From positions 1 to 35,768 of the forward strand of contig JAKMFD010000001.1 in NCBI GenBank assembly GCA_022425625.1: 35,768 nt of DNA, in the 5' to 3' direction. Of this stretch, positions 18,112 to 28,384 are shown in pieces. This stretch comes from Crocinitomicaceae bacterium (GTDB lineage: Bacteria; Bacteroidota; Bacteroidia; Flavobacteriales_D; Crocinitomicaceae). Under the pieces are notes generated by a model, which was given only the letters and a program-made list of their open reading frames with translations, was not told where the DNA came from and searched no databases. Numbering within the stretch: the stretch's first letter is position 1; every line of letters starts with the position of its first letter. A program made the position numbers and the translations under genes.

Positions 18112-19749
18112 ATGATGTTGAATAAAAAAGAGCGGTATATCAGTTCATTATCGGGCGGGGCAATGATGTTTCTTGCTTTCCCTTTCACGGGAAGCCTTAC
18201 ACCTCTCATCTTTATTGGTCTCGTACCATTACTCATCATTGAAGACTCTATAATAAAATCTAAATCGGCTTCTAGCAATTTATTCATACACACATTTTTA
18301 TGTTTTCTAATTTTCAATATTGGAACATCTTGGTGGCTTGTAAATGCCAGCTTAGGTGGAGCGATTTTTGCATTTATATTCAATTCTCTAGTAATGTCTA
18401 TTTGCTTTCATGCATTTCATATAACAAGAAAATACGTTGGCAGTAAAGAAGGTTATCTTTCTCTACCATTCTACTGGCTAGGATTTGAATATCTTCACAA
18501 TCATTGGGAATTTGCACATCCTTGGCTTAGTTTAGGGAACACTTTTTCAATCCGGACAAGTTGGGTGCAATGGTATGAATACACTGGGGTTTCGGGCGGC
18601 ACTTTATGGGTGATTATTGCCAATGTCGTTTGCTTCTTGGCGTTTAGATCCTGGAGAAGCAAACAAAATACCCGTGGAACTTCCATGTCCTTAGGGTTTG
18701 TAATTCTTACCCCACTTTTCCTTTCTTTTTACACAGGAATTCAACATAAATCTAGAGTCGAAAAAGATAAAAATAAACAAACCATAAAGACGGTCATTGT
18801 TCAACCAAACATTGATCCTTACAACGAAAAATTCGACTATTCAACCTTTCAGAATCAAAATGCGAGCATACTAAAACTCGCCTCCCAAAAGGTAAGCTCC
18901 GAAACCGAGCTCATTGTCGCACCTGAAACTGCAATTAGCGCAAGCTTTGATGAATCTAAATTTAAATCATTATCTGTTTATCCCATGTACAGAGATAGTG
19001 TATTGTCATGGAAAACGAATCTATTAATAGGCGCCTCAACTCTAAGTATTTTTGATAAAAAGCAATCCAAAAGCTCGAGAGCCTTAAAAGATGGACGTTT
19101 TATAGAATATTATAACTCAAGCCTACTGCTCAGACCCGATACAGCAACTACTTTCATACATAAATCAAAACTTGTTGCTGGGGTAGAACAAATTCCATAT
19201 TCTAAATACATCTCTTTCTTCGAAAAACTTGCAGTCGACAATGGCGGTATAATTGGCTCGTTAGGTAAGGAAAAAAAGGTAAAAATCATGCAAACTACAT
19301 TTGGGAAAATTGCACCAATAGTTTGCTATGAGTCTGTCTTTAGTGAATTTGTTGGGGAACAATCAAGACTCGGAGCCCAATTGCTTTGCGTAATAACAAA
19401 CGATGGTTGGTGGAAAGATACACCGGGCTACAAACAACACTTTAGCTTTGCTAGATTGCGAGCAATTGAAAATAGAAAGTGGCTTGTTCGATCTGCAAAC
19501 ACAGGAAAAAGCGGTGTGATTTCTTCTAATGGATCAATTGTTTCAGAAACTAAATGGTGGGAGCCAGATGTGATTTCTGTAGCTGTACCGTTAATGAACA
19601 CTCTAACTACATTCGCTCAATATGGAGACATTCTGGGAAGGAGTTCTTCTTTTCTCAGCGTCTTCATATTTATCTTTGCCCTTTCAAAAAAAATAAGACC
19701 AAACAACGAACGATCTAAAAAATCAAATACAAAGGAACGCGATTCTTAA
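18112..19749 (+). CDS. lnt: Apolipoprotein N-acyltransferase
   Basis: N-terminal TM domain plus nitrilase-fold domain: TVIVQPNIDPYNEKFD, ELIVAPETAI, KSKLVAGVEQIPY, APIVCYESVFSEFV, ITNDGWWKDTPGYKQHFSFARLRAIENRKWLVRSANTGKSG. Start moved from TTG 18106 to ATG 18112. Confidence 0.95.
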   Translation: MMLNKKERYISSLSGGAMMFLAFPFTGSLTPLIFIGLVPLLIIEDSIIKSKSASSNLFIHTFLCFLIFNIGTSWWLVNASLGGAIFAFIFNSLVMSICFHAFHITRKYVGSKEGYLSLPFYWLGFEYLHNHWEFAHPWLSLGNTFSIRTSWVQWYEYTGVSGGTLWVIIANVVCFLAFRSWRSKQNTRGTSMSLGFVILTPLFLSFYTGIQHKSRVEKDKNKQTIKTVIVQPNIDPYNEKFDYSTFQNQNASILKLASQKVSSETELIVAPETAISASFDESKFKSLSVYPMYRDSVLSWKTNLLIGASTLSIFDKKQSKSSRALKDGRFIEYYNSSLLLRPDTATTFIHKSKLVAGVEQIPYSKYISFFEKLAVDNGGIIGSLGKEKKVKIMQTTFGKIAPIVCYESVFSEFVGEQSRLGAQLLCVITNDGWWKDTPGYKQHFSFARLRAIENRKWLVRSANTGKSGVISSNGSIVSETKWWEPDVISVAVPLMNTLTTFAQYGDILGRSSSFLSVFIFIFALSKKIRPNNERSKKSNTKERDS

Positions 19750-19771
19750 GATTCGAATTCATTTAAATCAC

Positions 19772-20872
19772 ATGTCGAATAAAGCAATAAAAGAACATCA
19801 GTTATACATATCAAGCCTAGGTGTTTTATGGAAACTTTGGAGAGCAAATAGAAAAAGCATCACATCAATTAGGATGTCCCTGAAAATTCTTCTTTTCACA
19901 ATACTTAGTGCACCTTTTAGAATGCTTCAAAAGCTACGTTACGATAAAAAAATAGAAAAGATAGAATTCAAAAACACACCTCCTGTATTCGTAATTGGGC
20001 ATTGGAGAAGTGGAACAACACATCTTCATTATTTACTTACCCAGGACCCAAGGTTTTCGCATCTTGAAGCCTTTCAAGCCTTTTTTTTTAGGATTGCATT
20101 GGTTTCAAAAAAAACTATGAAACCTCTTCTTAATAGGCTTATGCCTAAAACTAGGCCTCAAGACAACGTCTCAATCAATGCAACTGCACCTACTGAAGAA
20201 GAACATCCGTTGACTAACTTAACACATAGAAGTGCCATGCACTCCTTTTTCTTTCCAAGAAATCAAAGCTACTTTAGGAAATATCATTTGTTTGAGACGA
20301 CTTCATTGTCTATTAATAAATGGAAACATACATATAACCGAATGTTACAAGAGATAGCATTTTACAACGGACCTGATAAAACATTACTCCTTAAAAATCC
20401 GCATAACACCGGAAGAATCAAAGTACTTATGGAACTCTATCCGGATGCAAAGTTTATATTCATTCACAGAAATCCATATGAGGTCTATCAATCCACAACA
20501 CACTTGTATAGCACTACTATAAAATCTCAATTTCTTCAAGAATTCTCAGCTCAAAACATCTCAGATACGGTGATCAAAACCTATGAATTGGTTATGAAAA
20601 AGTATCTCAAGATAAAATCTGAGCTGCCAAAAAATAAAATCAGTGAAATCTCATTTGACGAATTGTCCCAGAACCCTGTAGAAGCGTTGAAACGCGTGTA
20701 TTCAGATTTAAACATCCCAGACTTCGATAACGCATTGCCTTATTTCAAGAGCTATTTAGAGAAACAAAAAGGTTATAAAAAAAACAATTTCAAGCCACTG
20801 ACAGAGGATGTCAAAAGAAAGCTAATTGACAATTGGGGCTTTGCATTTGATACATGGAATTATCCTGTCTGA
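19772..20872 (+). CDS. Sulfotransferase family protein (PAPS-dependent)
   Basis: 5'-PSB-like loop FVIGHWRSGTTHLHYLL and 3'-PB-like segment KFIFIHRNPYEVYQSTTHLY; 366 aa. Confidence 0.85.
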   Translation: MSNKAIKEHQLYISSLGVLWKLWRANRKSITSIRMSLKILLFTILSAPFRMLQKLRYDKKIEKIEFKNTPPVFVIGHWRSGTTHLHYLLTQDPRFSHLEAFQAFFFRIALVSKKTMKPLLNRLMPKTRPQDNVSINATAPTEEEHPLTNLTHRSAMHSFFFPRNQSYFRKYHLFETTSLSINKWKHTYNRMLQEIAFYNGPDKTLLLKNPHNTGRIKVLMELYPDAKFIFIHRNPYEVYQSTTHLYSTTIKSQFLQEFSAQNISDTVIKTYELVMKKYLKIKSELPKNKISEISFDELSQNPVEALKRVYSDLNIPDFDNALPYFKSYLEKQKGYKKNNFKPLTEDVKRKLIDNWGFAFDTWNYPV

Positions 20873-20910
20873 GAATGTCACTAAATAATCTTTTAACTCA
20901 AACTTTTTGA

Positions 20911-20918
20911 TACCTTTG
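20911..20918 (+). promoter_or_regulatory. Possible -7 element (TACCTTTG) for accA
   Basis: Exact TAnnTTTG match 23 nt before the accA ATG; no convincing -33 TTG. Confidence 0.4.
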
Positions 20919-20941
20919 TTTTGATAAAAATTCACTGACTC

Positions 20942-21898
20942 ATGAGTATTTACTTAGATTTTGAAGAACCAATCAAAGCGATTGAAGAGCAAATTGAAAA
21001 GACAAAAGAAATTGGAGACACCTCTGATCTCGATATGACAGATAAAATTCAAGAGCTCGAGCAAAAACTTAAAAAGAAAACCAAAGAAATCTTTACAAAT
21101 TTAACCCCTTGGCAAAGAGTTCAACTTTCCAGACATCCTGAAAGACCGTATACTTTAGCATATGTCAATGCTATTACTGAAGGTAAATTTATAGAGCTTC
21201 ACGGTGACAGAAATGTCAAAGATGACAAAGCTATGGTCGGCGGACTTGGCTTAGTGGATGGAAAATCAGTGATGTTTATTGGGCAACAAAAAGGAGTAAA
21301 CACCAAAATGAGACAATATCGAAATTTTGGGATGCCTAACCCAGAGGGATATAGGAAAGCACTTCGTCTCATGAAGCTCGCTGAGAAGTTCAACAAACCT
21401 ATCGTAACCTTTATTGATACACCTGGAGCCTTTCCTGGTCTAGAAGCAGAAGAGAGAGGGCAAGGTGAAGCCATTGCTCGTAATATTTATGAAATGATGC
21501 GTTTAAAAGTTCCTGTTATCTGTATTATTATCGGTGAAGGAGCATCAGGAGGTGCATTAGGAATTGGTGTTGGTGATAAAGTTGTTATGCTGGAAAACAC
21601 ATGGTATTCGGTAATATCTCCTGAATCATGTTCATCCATATTATGGCGTTCATGGGAATTCAAAGAAAAGGCAGCGGATGCATTAAAGCTTACCTCTAAG
21701 GACATGACGAAGAATAAGTTGGTCGATGATGTAATAAAAGAACCTATAGATGGAGCGCATCGTTCAGAACATCTTATTTTTGAACGTGTTAAAAAATATA
21801 TTAAAAAAGCTGTTCAAGAGCTAGAAACAATTGACCCTGAAGAACGAATTAACCAAAGAGTTGAAAAGTTCAATAAAATGGGTGTCTGGAAACATTAA
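20942..21898 (+). CDS. accA: Acetyl-CoA carboxylase carboxyltransferase subunit alpha
   Basis: [100 protein letters not shown]. Confidence 0.97.
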   Translation: MSIYLDFEEPIKAIEEQIEKTKEIGDTSDLDMTDKIQELEQKLKKKTKEIFTNLTPWQRVQLSRHPERPYTLAYVNAITEGKFIELHGDRNVKDDKAMVGGLGLVDGKSVMFIGQQKGVNTKMRQYRNFGMPNPEGYRKALRLMKLAEKFNKPIVTFIDTPGAFPGLEAEERGQGEAIARNIYEMMRLKVPVICIIIGEGASGGALGIGVGDKVVMLENTWYSVISPESCSSILWRSWEFKEKAADALKLTSKDMTKNKLVDDVIKEPIDGAHRSEHLIFERVKKYIKKAVQELETIDPEERINQRVEKFNKMGVWKH

Positions 21899-21914
21899 AA
21901 TATAAAACTTCCTG

Positions 21915-24011
21915 ATGAACGATTTGGCTGCGACTCCTATTGAATATTTAAAGGGTGTTGGTCCTCAAAAAGCCATTTTACTTAAGAAGGAGCTAGGTAT
22001 TCAAACCTATGGTGATTTATTGTTTCACTTCCCTTACAGATACGTAGACAGGACCTCGTTCACAAAAATAAAAGAGCTTCAATATACAGATAACCACGTT
22101 CTATTAAGAGGGAAAATTGATCAAATTAGGGAGACAGGAAAAGGCCGATACAAAAAACTATCTGCTCGTTTTGGAGATGAATCAGGATATATTGAATTGG
22201 TTTGGTTTCAAGGCGGTAAGTGGATCAAAGATAGCCTCAAGGTAAATGAAATTTATCACATATTTGGGAAAGCGAAAGTCTATGCTCAAAAATGGTCAAT
22301 GCCTCATCCTGAAATGACTTTGGCTTCAAGTCAAAACATTAGAAATGGTTTTTTTCCGATCTACTCAAGCACCGAGAAATTAAGTTCGAAAGGACTGCAT
22401 TCAAAAGGACTTGAAAAGCTAGTAGCATTGATTATCCCACAGATTGGACCAGCATTCCCTGAGACCCTTTCAAATCATATTTGCGAGGAAAATAGACTTA
22501 TTTCTAAAAAAGAAGCACTCATTAAAATTCATCAACCTGCAAAGCATACGGATATTCAAGATGCCAGAATACGTTTAAAATTTGAAGAACTATTTTATCT
22601 TCAGCTCGAACTATTGATTAGAAAAAAACTAAGCGCTTCTCGATACAAAGGATTTGTCTTTAATGAAATAGGAACACTATTCACAACATTCTATGATGAG
22701 CATCTTCCTTTTGAATTAACAGGAGCTCAAAAACGTGTAATTAAAGAAATTAGAAAGGATTTCTTAAGTGGCATGCACATGAATCGACTGCTACAGGGAG
22801 ACGTTGGTAGTGGCAAAACCTTAGTAGCTCTAATGTCTATGCTTATTGCTGTTGGCAATAACTACCAAAGTGCAATTATGGCACCCACGGAGATTTTAGC
22901 CAATCAGCATTTAGAAACATTGAAAGAATTTACTGCTGGTTTACCTATTAAAATAGAGCTATTGACAGGCTCGACTAAAAAGGCGAAACGAACGGAAATT
23001 CATAAGGGCCTGTTAGATGGATCCTTACATATATTAGTGGGAACACATGCCCTTCTTGAGGACACCGTTCAATTTCAGAATATTGGATTGGTTGTAATAG
23101 ATGAACAACATCGTTTTGGCGTGGCACAACGCTCAAAAATGTGGAGGAAGAATAAACAACCTCCGCACATCTTAATAATGACGGCAACACCAATCCCAAG
23201 AACTTTAGCTATGACTTTTTACGGAGATCTTGAAGTATCTGTTATTGACGAGCTTCCGCCGGGTAGAAAAGAAATTAAAACATACCACAGGTATGAAAAA
23301 AATCGACTTCAGGTTTTCGAATTTATCAGAAGAGAAATAGAAAAAGGACGTCAAATCTACATGGTATTTCCACTTATTCAAGAGTCAGAAAAACTTGACT
23401 TTCATAATCTAATGGATGGATACGAAGCGGTTACGAGAGCATTTCCTCTTCCTCAATTCAAGGTAAGTATTGTTCATGGTCAAATGAAGAGTGATGAGAA
23501 GGAATTTGAAATGCAACGATTTATCAAAGGCGAAACTCAAATTATGGTTGCTACAACTGTAATTGAGGTCGGCGTGAATGTTCCGAATGCAACGATGATG
23601 ATTATAGAAAGTGCTGAGCGCTTTGGCTTATCTCAGCTTCACCAGCTTAGAGGTCGTGTTGGCCGTGGTGGCGAACAATCTTTCTGTATTTTAATGACGA
23701 AAATTGAACTCTCCAAAGAATCTAAAAAAAGAATGCAAACGATGGTCAATTCCAACGACGGATTTGATATAGCCGAGGTTGACCTTCAATTACGAGGCCC
23801 AGGTGATTTAATGGGAACGCAACAGAGCGGTGAGCTCGACCTAAAGATATCAGATCTAAGGAAAGATGGAGCAATTGTAACCATGGCACGTGAGGCTGCA
23901 CGACAGCTTATAAATGACGATCCAAACTTTACAAAAAATGAGAACGCTCGAATACTGAAAACAATTGAAGTTATTTTAACTAGTAAACCCGATTGGGGGA
24001 AAATAGCATAA
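21915..24011 (+). CDS. recG: ATP-dependent DNA helicase RecG
   Basis: Wedge/OB region plus SF2 motifs: LLQGDVGSGKTLVAL, IDEQHRFGVAQR, TATPIPRTLAMTFYGDLEVSVIDELPPGRKEIKT, QLRGRVGRGGEQSFC. Confidence 0.97.
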   Translation: MNDLAATPIEYLKGVGPQKAILLKKELGIQTYGDLLFHFPYRYVDRTSFTKIKELQYTDNHVLLRGKIDQIRETGKGRYKKLSARFGDESGYIELVWFQGGKWIKDSLKVNEIYHIFGKAKVYAQKWSMPHPEMTLASSQNIRNGFFPIYSSTEKLSSKGLHSKGLEKLVALIIPQIGPAFPETLSNHICEENRLISKKEALIKIHQPAKHTDIQDARIRLKFEELFYLQLELLIRKKLSASRYKGFVFNEIGTLFTTFYDEHLPFELTGAQKRVIKEIRKDFLSGMHMNRLLQGDVGSGKTLVALMSMLIAVGNNYQSAIMAPTEILANQHLETLKEFTAGLPIKIELLTGSTKKAKRTEIHKGLLDGSLHILVGTHALLEDTVQFQNIGLVVIDEQHRFGVAQRSKMWRKNKQPPHILIMTATPIPRTLAMTFYGDLEVSVIDELPPGRKEIKTYHRYEKNRLQVFEFIRREIEKGRQIYMVFPLIQESEKLDFHNLMDGYEAVTRAFPLPQFKVSIVHGQMKSDEKEFEMQRFIKGETQIMVATTVIEVGVNVPNATMMIIESAERFGLSQLHQLRGRVGRGGEQSFCILMTKIELSKESKKRMQTMVNSNDGFDIAEVDLQLRGPGDLMGTQQSGELDLKISDLRKDGAIVTMAREAARQLINDDPNFTKNENARILKTIEVILTSKPDWGKIA

Positions 24012-24041
24012 AAAAAGGGAGACAATTGCCTCCCTTTTTTT
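24010..24041. terminator. Bidirectional intrinsic terminator between convergent recG and rpoC
   Basis: AAAAAAAGGGAGaCAATTGcCTCCCTTTTTTT: near-perfect palindrome with A-tract and T-tract flanks, usable on both strands. Confidence 0.9.
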
Positions 24042-24054
24042 GATAAGTATTCAT

Positions 24055-27000
24055 TTATTCTGTTTCAGCTTCTTCCTTTAAAGATTCTAAAGCCTCGGCA
24101 GAACCAACAAGCATTTTTTGGAACTTACGAACACCTGTTCCCGCTGGAATTAGATGTCCTACGATAACGTTCTCTTTCAAACCAAGTAAATGATCTTCTT
24201 TTCCTGATATCGCAGCCTCATTCAATACCTTCGTTGTTTCCTGGAAGGAAGCAGCCGATATAAACGATTGCGTCTGAAGCGATGCTCTTGTTATACCTTG
24301 TAATAACGGTTTAGAAGTAGCAGCTTTAGCTTCTCGAGCTTCAACAAGTGTCTTGTCTTCTCTCTTAAGCTTCGCATTTTCATCACGCAACCTTCTTACA
24401 GATACAAGCTGTCCTTTTTTCAATTCAACGGAATCTCCTACCTCCTGAACGAACATCATTCCGAATAAAGCATCATTTTCTTCCATGATATCTGCTTTAT
24501 GAACGGATTGACCTTCTAGGAACTTCGTATCTCCTGAATCAATAATTTCTGCTTTAAGCATCATCTGACGTACGATAACTTCGAAGTGCTTGTCGTTGAT
24601 CTTAACACCCTGTAATCGATATACCTCTTGAATCTCATTAACAATGTACTCTTGTACTTTTGTAGGACCTTCAATGTTCAGTATATCTCTAGGTGTAATA
24701 GCACCATCTGACAATGGCTGACCAGCACGAACGTAATCATTTTTTTGAACCAAGATGTGCTTAGAAAGAGGCACAAGATATTTATGAACAGCACCTACCT
24801 TAGGCGTGATAATAATTTCACGATTACCTCTTTTAATATTTCCATAATCCGCAGTTCCGTCAATTGCAGAAACAACCGCCGGGTTTGATGGATTTCTTGC
24901 TTCAAACAGCTCTGTGACTCTAGGAAGACCACCAGTAATATCACCTGTCTTACCTGCCATTCTAGGTATCTTAACCAAGATATGACCAGCCTCAAGTTTA
25001 TCACCTTCACTCACAGAAATATGAGAATTCACTGGAATAGAGTACTCTCGTAAAATCTCTTTCGTTTTTGTGTCAATGATATTAATTGCTGGGGTTTTCT
25101 TTTTATCTTTTGTTTCAGTAATTACTTTCTCTTTAAATCCTGTCTGCTCATCAACTTCTTCTCGATAAGTAATACCTTCCTCGATATTATCGAAAACAAC
25201 AGTTCCTTTCACTTCAGAAATAATAAGAGCATTGTAAGGATCCCATTTACATATTACGTCACCTTTTTTGATCTTCGATTTACTCTTCACTAACAATTGA
25301 GATCCATATGGAATGTTGGTATTCATAATGACGATTCCCGTTTTCTCATCTGTGATTTTAAGTTCAGCAGATCGGCCAACAACGATTACCTTAGTTTCAC
25401 CATCATCGCCTTTTTTCTCGATTGTTCTTAGTTCATCAATTTCTAATAAACCGTTTCCTTTTGCTTTGATGTCTGAAACATCAGCAATGTTCGAGGCAGT
25501 ACCCCCAACGTGGAATGTTCTCAGCGTCAGCTGAGTCCCAGGCTCACCAATTGACTGTGCAGCTACAACACCAACAGAATCACCTCTTTGTGCCAATCTA
25601 TGATTGGAAAGATTTCTTCCATAACATTTAGAGCATACACCTCTTCTCATTTCACAAGTCAATACCGAACGGATTTCAACTTCCTCAATATCCGCCTCTT
25701 GAATTTTCTCTGCAATATCCTCAGAAATCAAATCTCCTGCAGAAACGATAAGTTCATCAGACTCTGGAACATATATATCATGTACAGACGTTCTTCCAAG
25801 AATCCTATCATATAAAGGTTCAACTATTTCATCATTTTTCTTTAACGCAGTAGCAACGATTCCTCGAAGCGTACCACAATCCTCAGAATTGATAACAACA
25901 TCTTGAGCAACATCAACAAGTCTTCTTGTCAAGTAACCCGCATCTGCTGTTTTCAGTGCAGTATCCGCAAGTCCCTTACGAGCACCGTGAGTTGAGATAA
26001 AATATTCAAGAATTGAAAGACCTTCTTTAAAGTTTGAAAGAATCGGGTTTTCAATAATCTCTTGAACTGACGCTCCCGATTTTTGTGGTTTCGCCATCAA
26101 TCCACGCATTCCCGAAAGCTGACGAATTTGTTCTTTAGAACCCCTTGCTCCGGAATCAAACATCATATAGATAGAGTTAAAACCTTGTCTATCTGTTTTT
26201 AGTTGATCCATTAATGTATGCGTCAATCTTGAGTTTGTATGTGTCCAAACATCAATAATTTGATTATAGCGCTCGTTATTTGTGATCAGACCCATGTTGT
26301 AATTCATCATGACCTCCTTCACTTGCGTTTCCGCCTTGTCAACAAGCTCTACTTTTTCCTTTGGAATAATAATATCATCTAAATTGAAAGACAAACCTCC
26401 TTTAAACGCCATTGTATATCCCAATTCTTTAATATCATCTAAGAACTGTGCTGTTCTTGATGTGCCTGAAATCTTTAAGACGCCACCAATGATATCTCTC
26501 AGTGCTTTCTTTGTTAAGACTTCATTGATAAAACCTGCCTCTTGAGGCACATGCTCATTAAATATAACACGACCACAAGTTGTTTCAATCAATTGCAATT
26601 CGGACTCACCTAAATCGTTTAAATCCTGAGTTTTCACCTTAATTTTGGCATGTAAATCTAATTTACCTTCATTGTATGCAATGATTACTTCCGCAGGTGA
26701 ATAGAAAATTCCATCCTCTCCCTTAACCACATCATCCTTTAAAGATTTTTTCTCTTTGGTAATGTAATAAAGACCAAGGACCATATCCTGAGAAGGTACA
26801 GCAATAGGTGCACCATTCGCAGGGTTAAGGATATTATGAGATGCTAACATTAGCATCTGAGCTTCAAGAATTGCGGCATTCCCTAAAGGAAGGTGAACCG
26901 CCATCTGGTCACCATCAAAATCGGCGTTAAATGCCGTTGTAACCAATGGGTGTAAGCGAATCGCCTTACCTTCAATTAATTTAGGTTGAAAAGCCTGTAT

Positions 27001-28353
27001 TCCCAATCTGTGAAGCGTTGGAGCCCTGTTTAAAAGTACAGGGTGACCTTTAAGTATATTTTCAAGAATATCCCAAACAACTGGTTCTTTCTTATCTACT
27101 ATTTTCTTAGCTGACTTCACGGTTTTTACAATACCTCTCTCAATCATTTTACGAATGATAAATGGTTTGTAAAGCTCGGCAGCCATACCTTTAGGAAGAC
27201 CACATTCGTGTAGCTTTAAGTTTGGACCGACAACGATTACAGATCGTGCAGAATAATCAACACGCTTTCCAAGAAGGTTTTGACGGAATCGACCCTGCTT
27301 TCCTTTCAAGGAATCAGAAAGAGACTTTAACGCTCTATTCGATTCTGTTTTCACAGCACTAGACTTACGAGAGTTGTCAAATAATGAATCAACAGACTCT
27401 TGAAGCATTCGCTTTTCATTTCTCAAGATAACCTCAGGAGCTTTAATCTCAATCAATCTCTTAAGACGATTGTTTCTAATAATAACTCTTCTGTATAGGT
27501 CATTTAAATCTGAAGTTGCAAACCTTCCCCCATCAAGTGGAACTAATGGTCTTAATTCAGGTGGAATTACCGGAACAACTTTAACAATCATCCATTCAGG
27601 ACGATTCTCAACGCGTGTTTGTGAATCCTTCATCGCTTCAACAACTTGCAATCTTTTTAAAGCTTCGTTCTTTCTCTGAACAGAAGTTTCATTTTCAGCA
27701 AGGTCACGAAGCTGGTAAGACATTTCCTCTAAATTCAGTGACTGAAGAAGGTCGTGAATAGCTTCAGCGCCCATCTTTGCAATAAATTTATTAGGATCCG
27801 TATCATCTAGGTATTGGTTCTCTTTCGGAAGTGCATCCAAAATATCCAAATACTCTTCTTCCGTTAAAAAGTCCATTTTGTTCAGCTCAACCTCTGGAAG
27901 CTCATTTGCAGAACCACTTTGGATGACAACATAACGCTCGTAATAGATAATCTGATCTAATTTCTTTGTTGGCAGACCTAATAAGTATCCAATCTTATTT
28001 GGTAATGATCTAAAATACCAGATATGAGCCACAGGAACTACCAGAGCAATATGCCCCATACGTTCTCTACGAACCTTTTTTTCTGTTACTTCAACCCCAC
28101 AACGGTCACAAACAATTCCTTTGTATCGGATTCTTTTGTACTTACCACAGTGACATTCGAAGTCTTTTACAGGACCGAAGATTCTTTCACAAAACAAACC
28201 ATCTCTCTCAGGTTTATAAGTTCTGTAATTGATTGTCTCCGGTTTCAAAACTTCACCACTTGAATTCTCTAGAATGATTTCTGGAGAAGAAAGTGAAATC
28301 GTTATTTTATTAAAACTACTTTGTTTTCTTGGTGTTTCTTTTTTGAAAGCCAT
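24055..28353 (-). CDS. rpoC: DNA-directed RNA polymerase subunit beta'
   Basis: [15 protein letters not shown] catalytic motif; zinc motifs CHCGKYK...CDRCGVEV and [13 protein letters not shown]; bridge-helix region [28 protein letters not shown]. Confidence 0.99.
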   Translation of the reverse strand: MAFKKETPRKQSSFNKITISLSSPEIILENSSGEVLKPETINYRTYKPERDGLFCERIFGPVKDFECHCGKYKRIRYKGIVCDRCGVEVTEKKVRRERMGHIALVVPVAHIWYFRSLPNKIGYLLGLPTKKLDQIIYYERYVVIQSGSANELPEVELNKMDFLTEEEYLDILDALPKENQYLDDTDPNKFIAKMGAEAIHDLLQSLNLEEMSYQLRDLAENETSVQRKNEALKRLQVVEAMKDSQTRVENRPEWMIVKVVPVIPPELRPLVPLDGGRFATSDLNDLYRRVIIRNNRLKRLIEIKAPEVILRNEKRMLQESVDSLFDNSRKSSAVKTESNRALKSLSDSLKGKQGRFRQNLLGKRVDYSARSVIVVGPNLKLHECGLPKGMAAELYKPFIIRKMIERGIVKTVKSAKKIVDKKEPVVWDILENILKGHPVLLNRAPTLHRLGIQAFQPKLIEGKAIRLHPLVTTAFNADFDGDQMAVHLPLGNAAILEAQMLMLASHNILNPANGAPIAVPSQDMVLGLYYITKEKKSLKDDVVKGEDGIFYSPAEVIIAYNEGKLDLHAKIKVKTQDLNDLGESELQLIETTCGRVIFNEHVPQEAGFINEVLTKKALRDIIGGVLKISGTSRTAQFLDDIKELGYTMAFKGGLSFNLDDIIIPKEKVELVDKAETQVKEVMMNYNMGLITNNERYNQIIDVWTHTNSRLTHTLMDQLKTDRQGFNSIYMMFDSGARGSKEQIRQLSGMRGLMAKPQKSGASVQEIIENPILSNFKEGLSILEYFISTHGARKGLADTALKTADAGYLTRRLVDVAQDVVINSEDCGTLRGIVATALKKNDEIVEPLYDRILGRTSVHDIYVPESDELIVSAGDLISEDIAEKIQEADIEEVEIRSVLTCEMRRGVCSKCYGRNLSNHRLAQRGDSVGVVAAQSIGEPGTQLTLRTFHVGGTASNIADVSDIKAKGNGLLEIDELRTIEKKGDDGETKVIVVGRSAELKITDEKTGIVIMNTNIPYGSQLLVKSKSKIKKGDVICKWDPYNALIISEVKGTVVFDNIEEGITYREEVDEQTGFKEKVITETKDKKKTPAINIIDTKTKEILREYSIPVNSHISVSEGDKLEAGHILVKIPRMAGKTGDITGGLPRVTELFEARNPSNPAVVSAIDGTADYGNIKRGNREIIITPKVGAVHKYLVPLSKHILVQKNDYVRAGQPLSDGAITPRDILNIEGPTKVQEYIVNEIQEVYRLQGVKINDKHFEVIVRQMMLKAEIIDSGDTKFLEGQSVHKADIMEENDALFGMMFVQEVGDSVELKKGQLVSVRRLRDENAKLKREDKTLVEAREAKAATSKPLLQGITRASLQTQSFISAASFQETTKVLNEAAISGKEDHLLGLKENVIVGHLIPAGTGVRKFQKMLVGSAEALESLKEEAETE

Positions 28354-28384
28354 TTTTTATACTAATTCGTTAGTTACTAGTTTC

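Noticed and set aside
18093-18383. 96-aa minus-strand ORF overlapping the lnt start
   Set aside because: Overlaps the lnt promoter and N-terminus with no supporting features.
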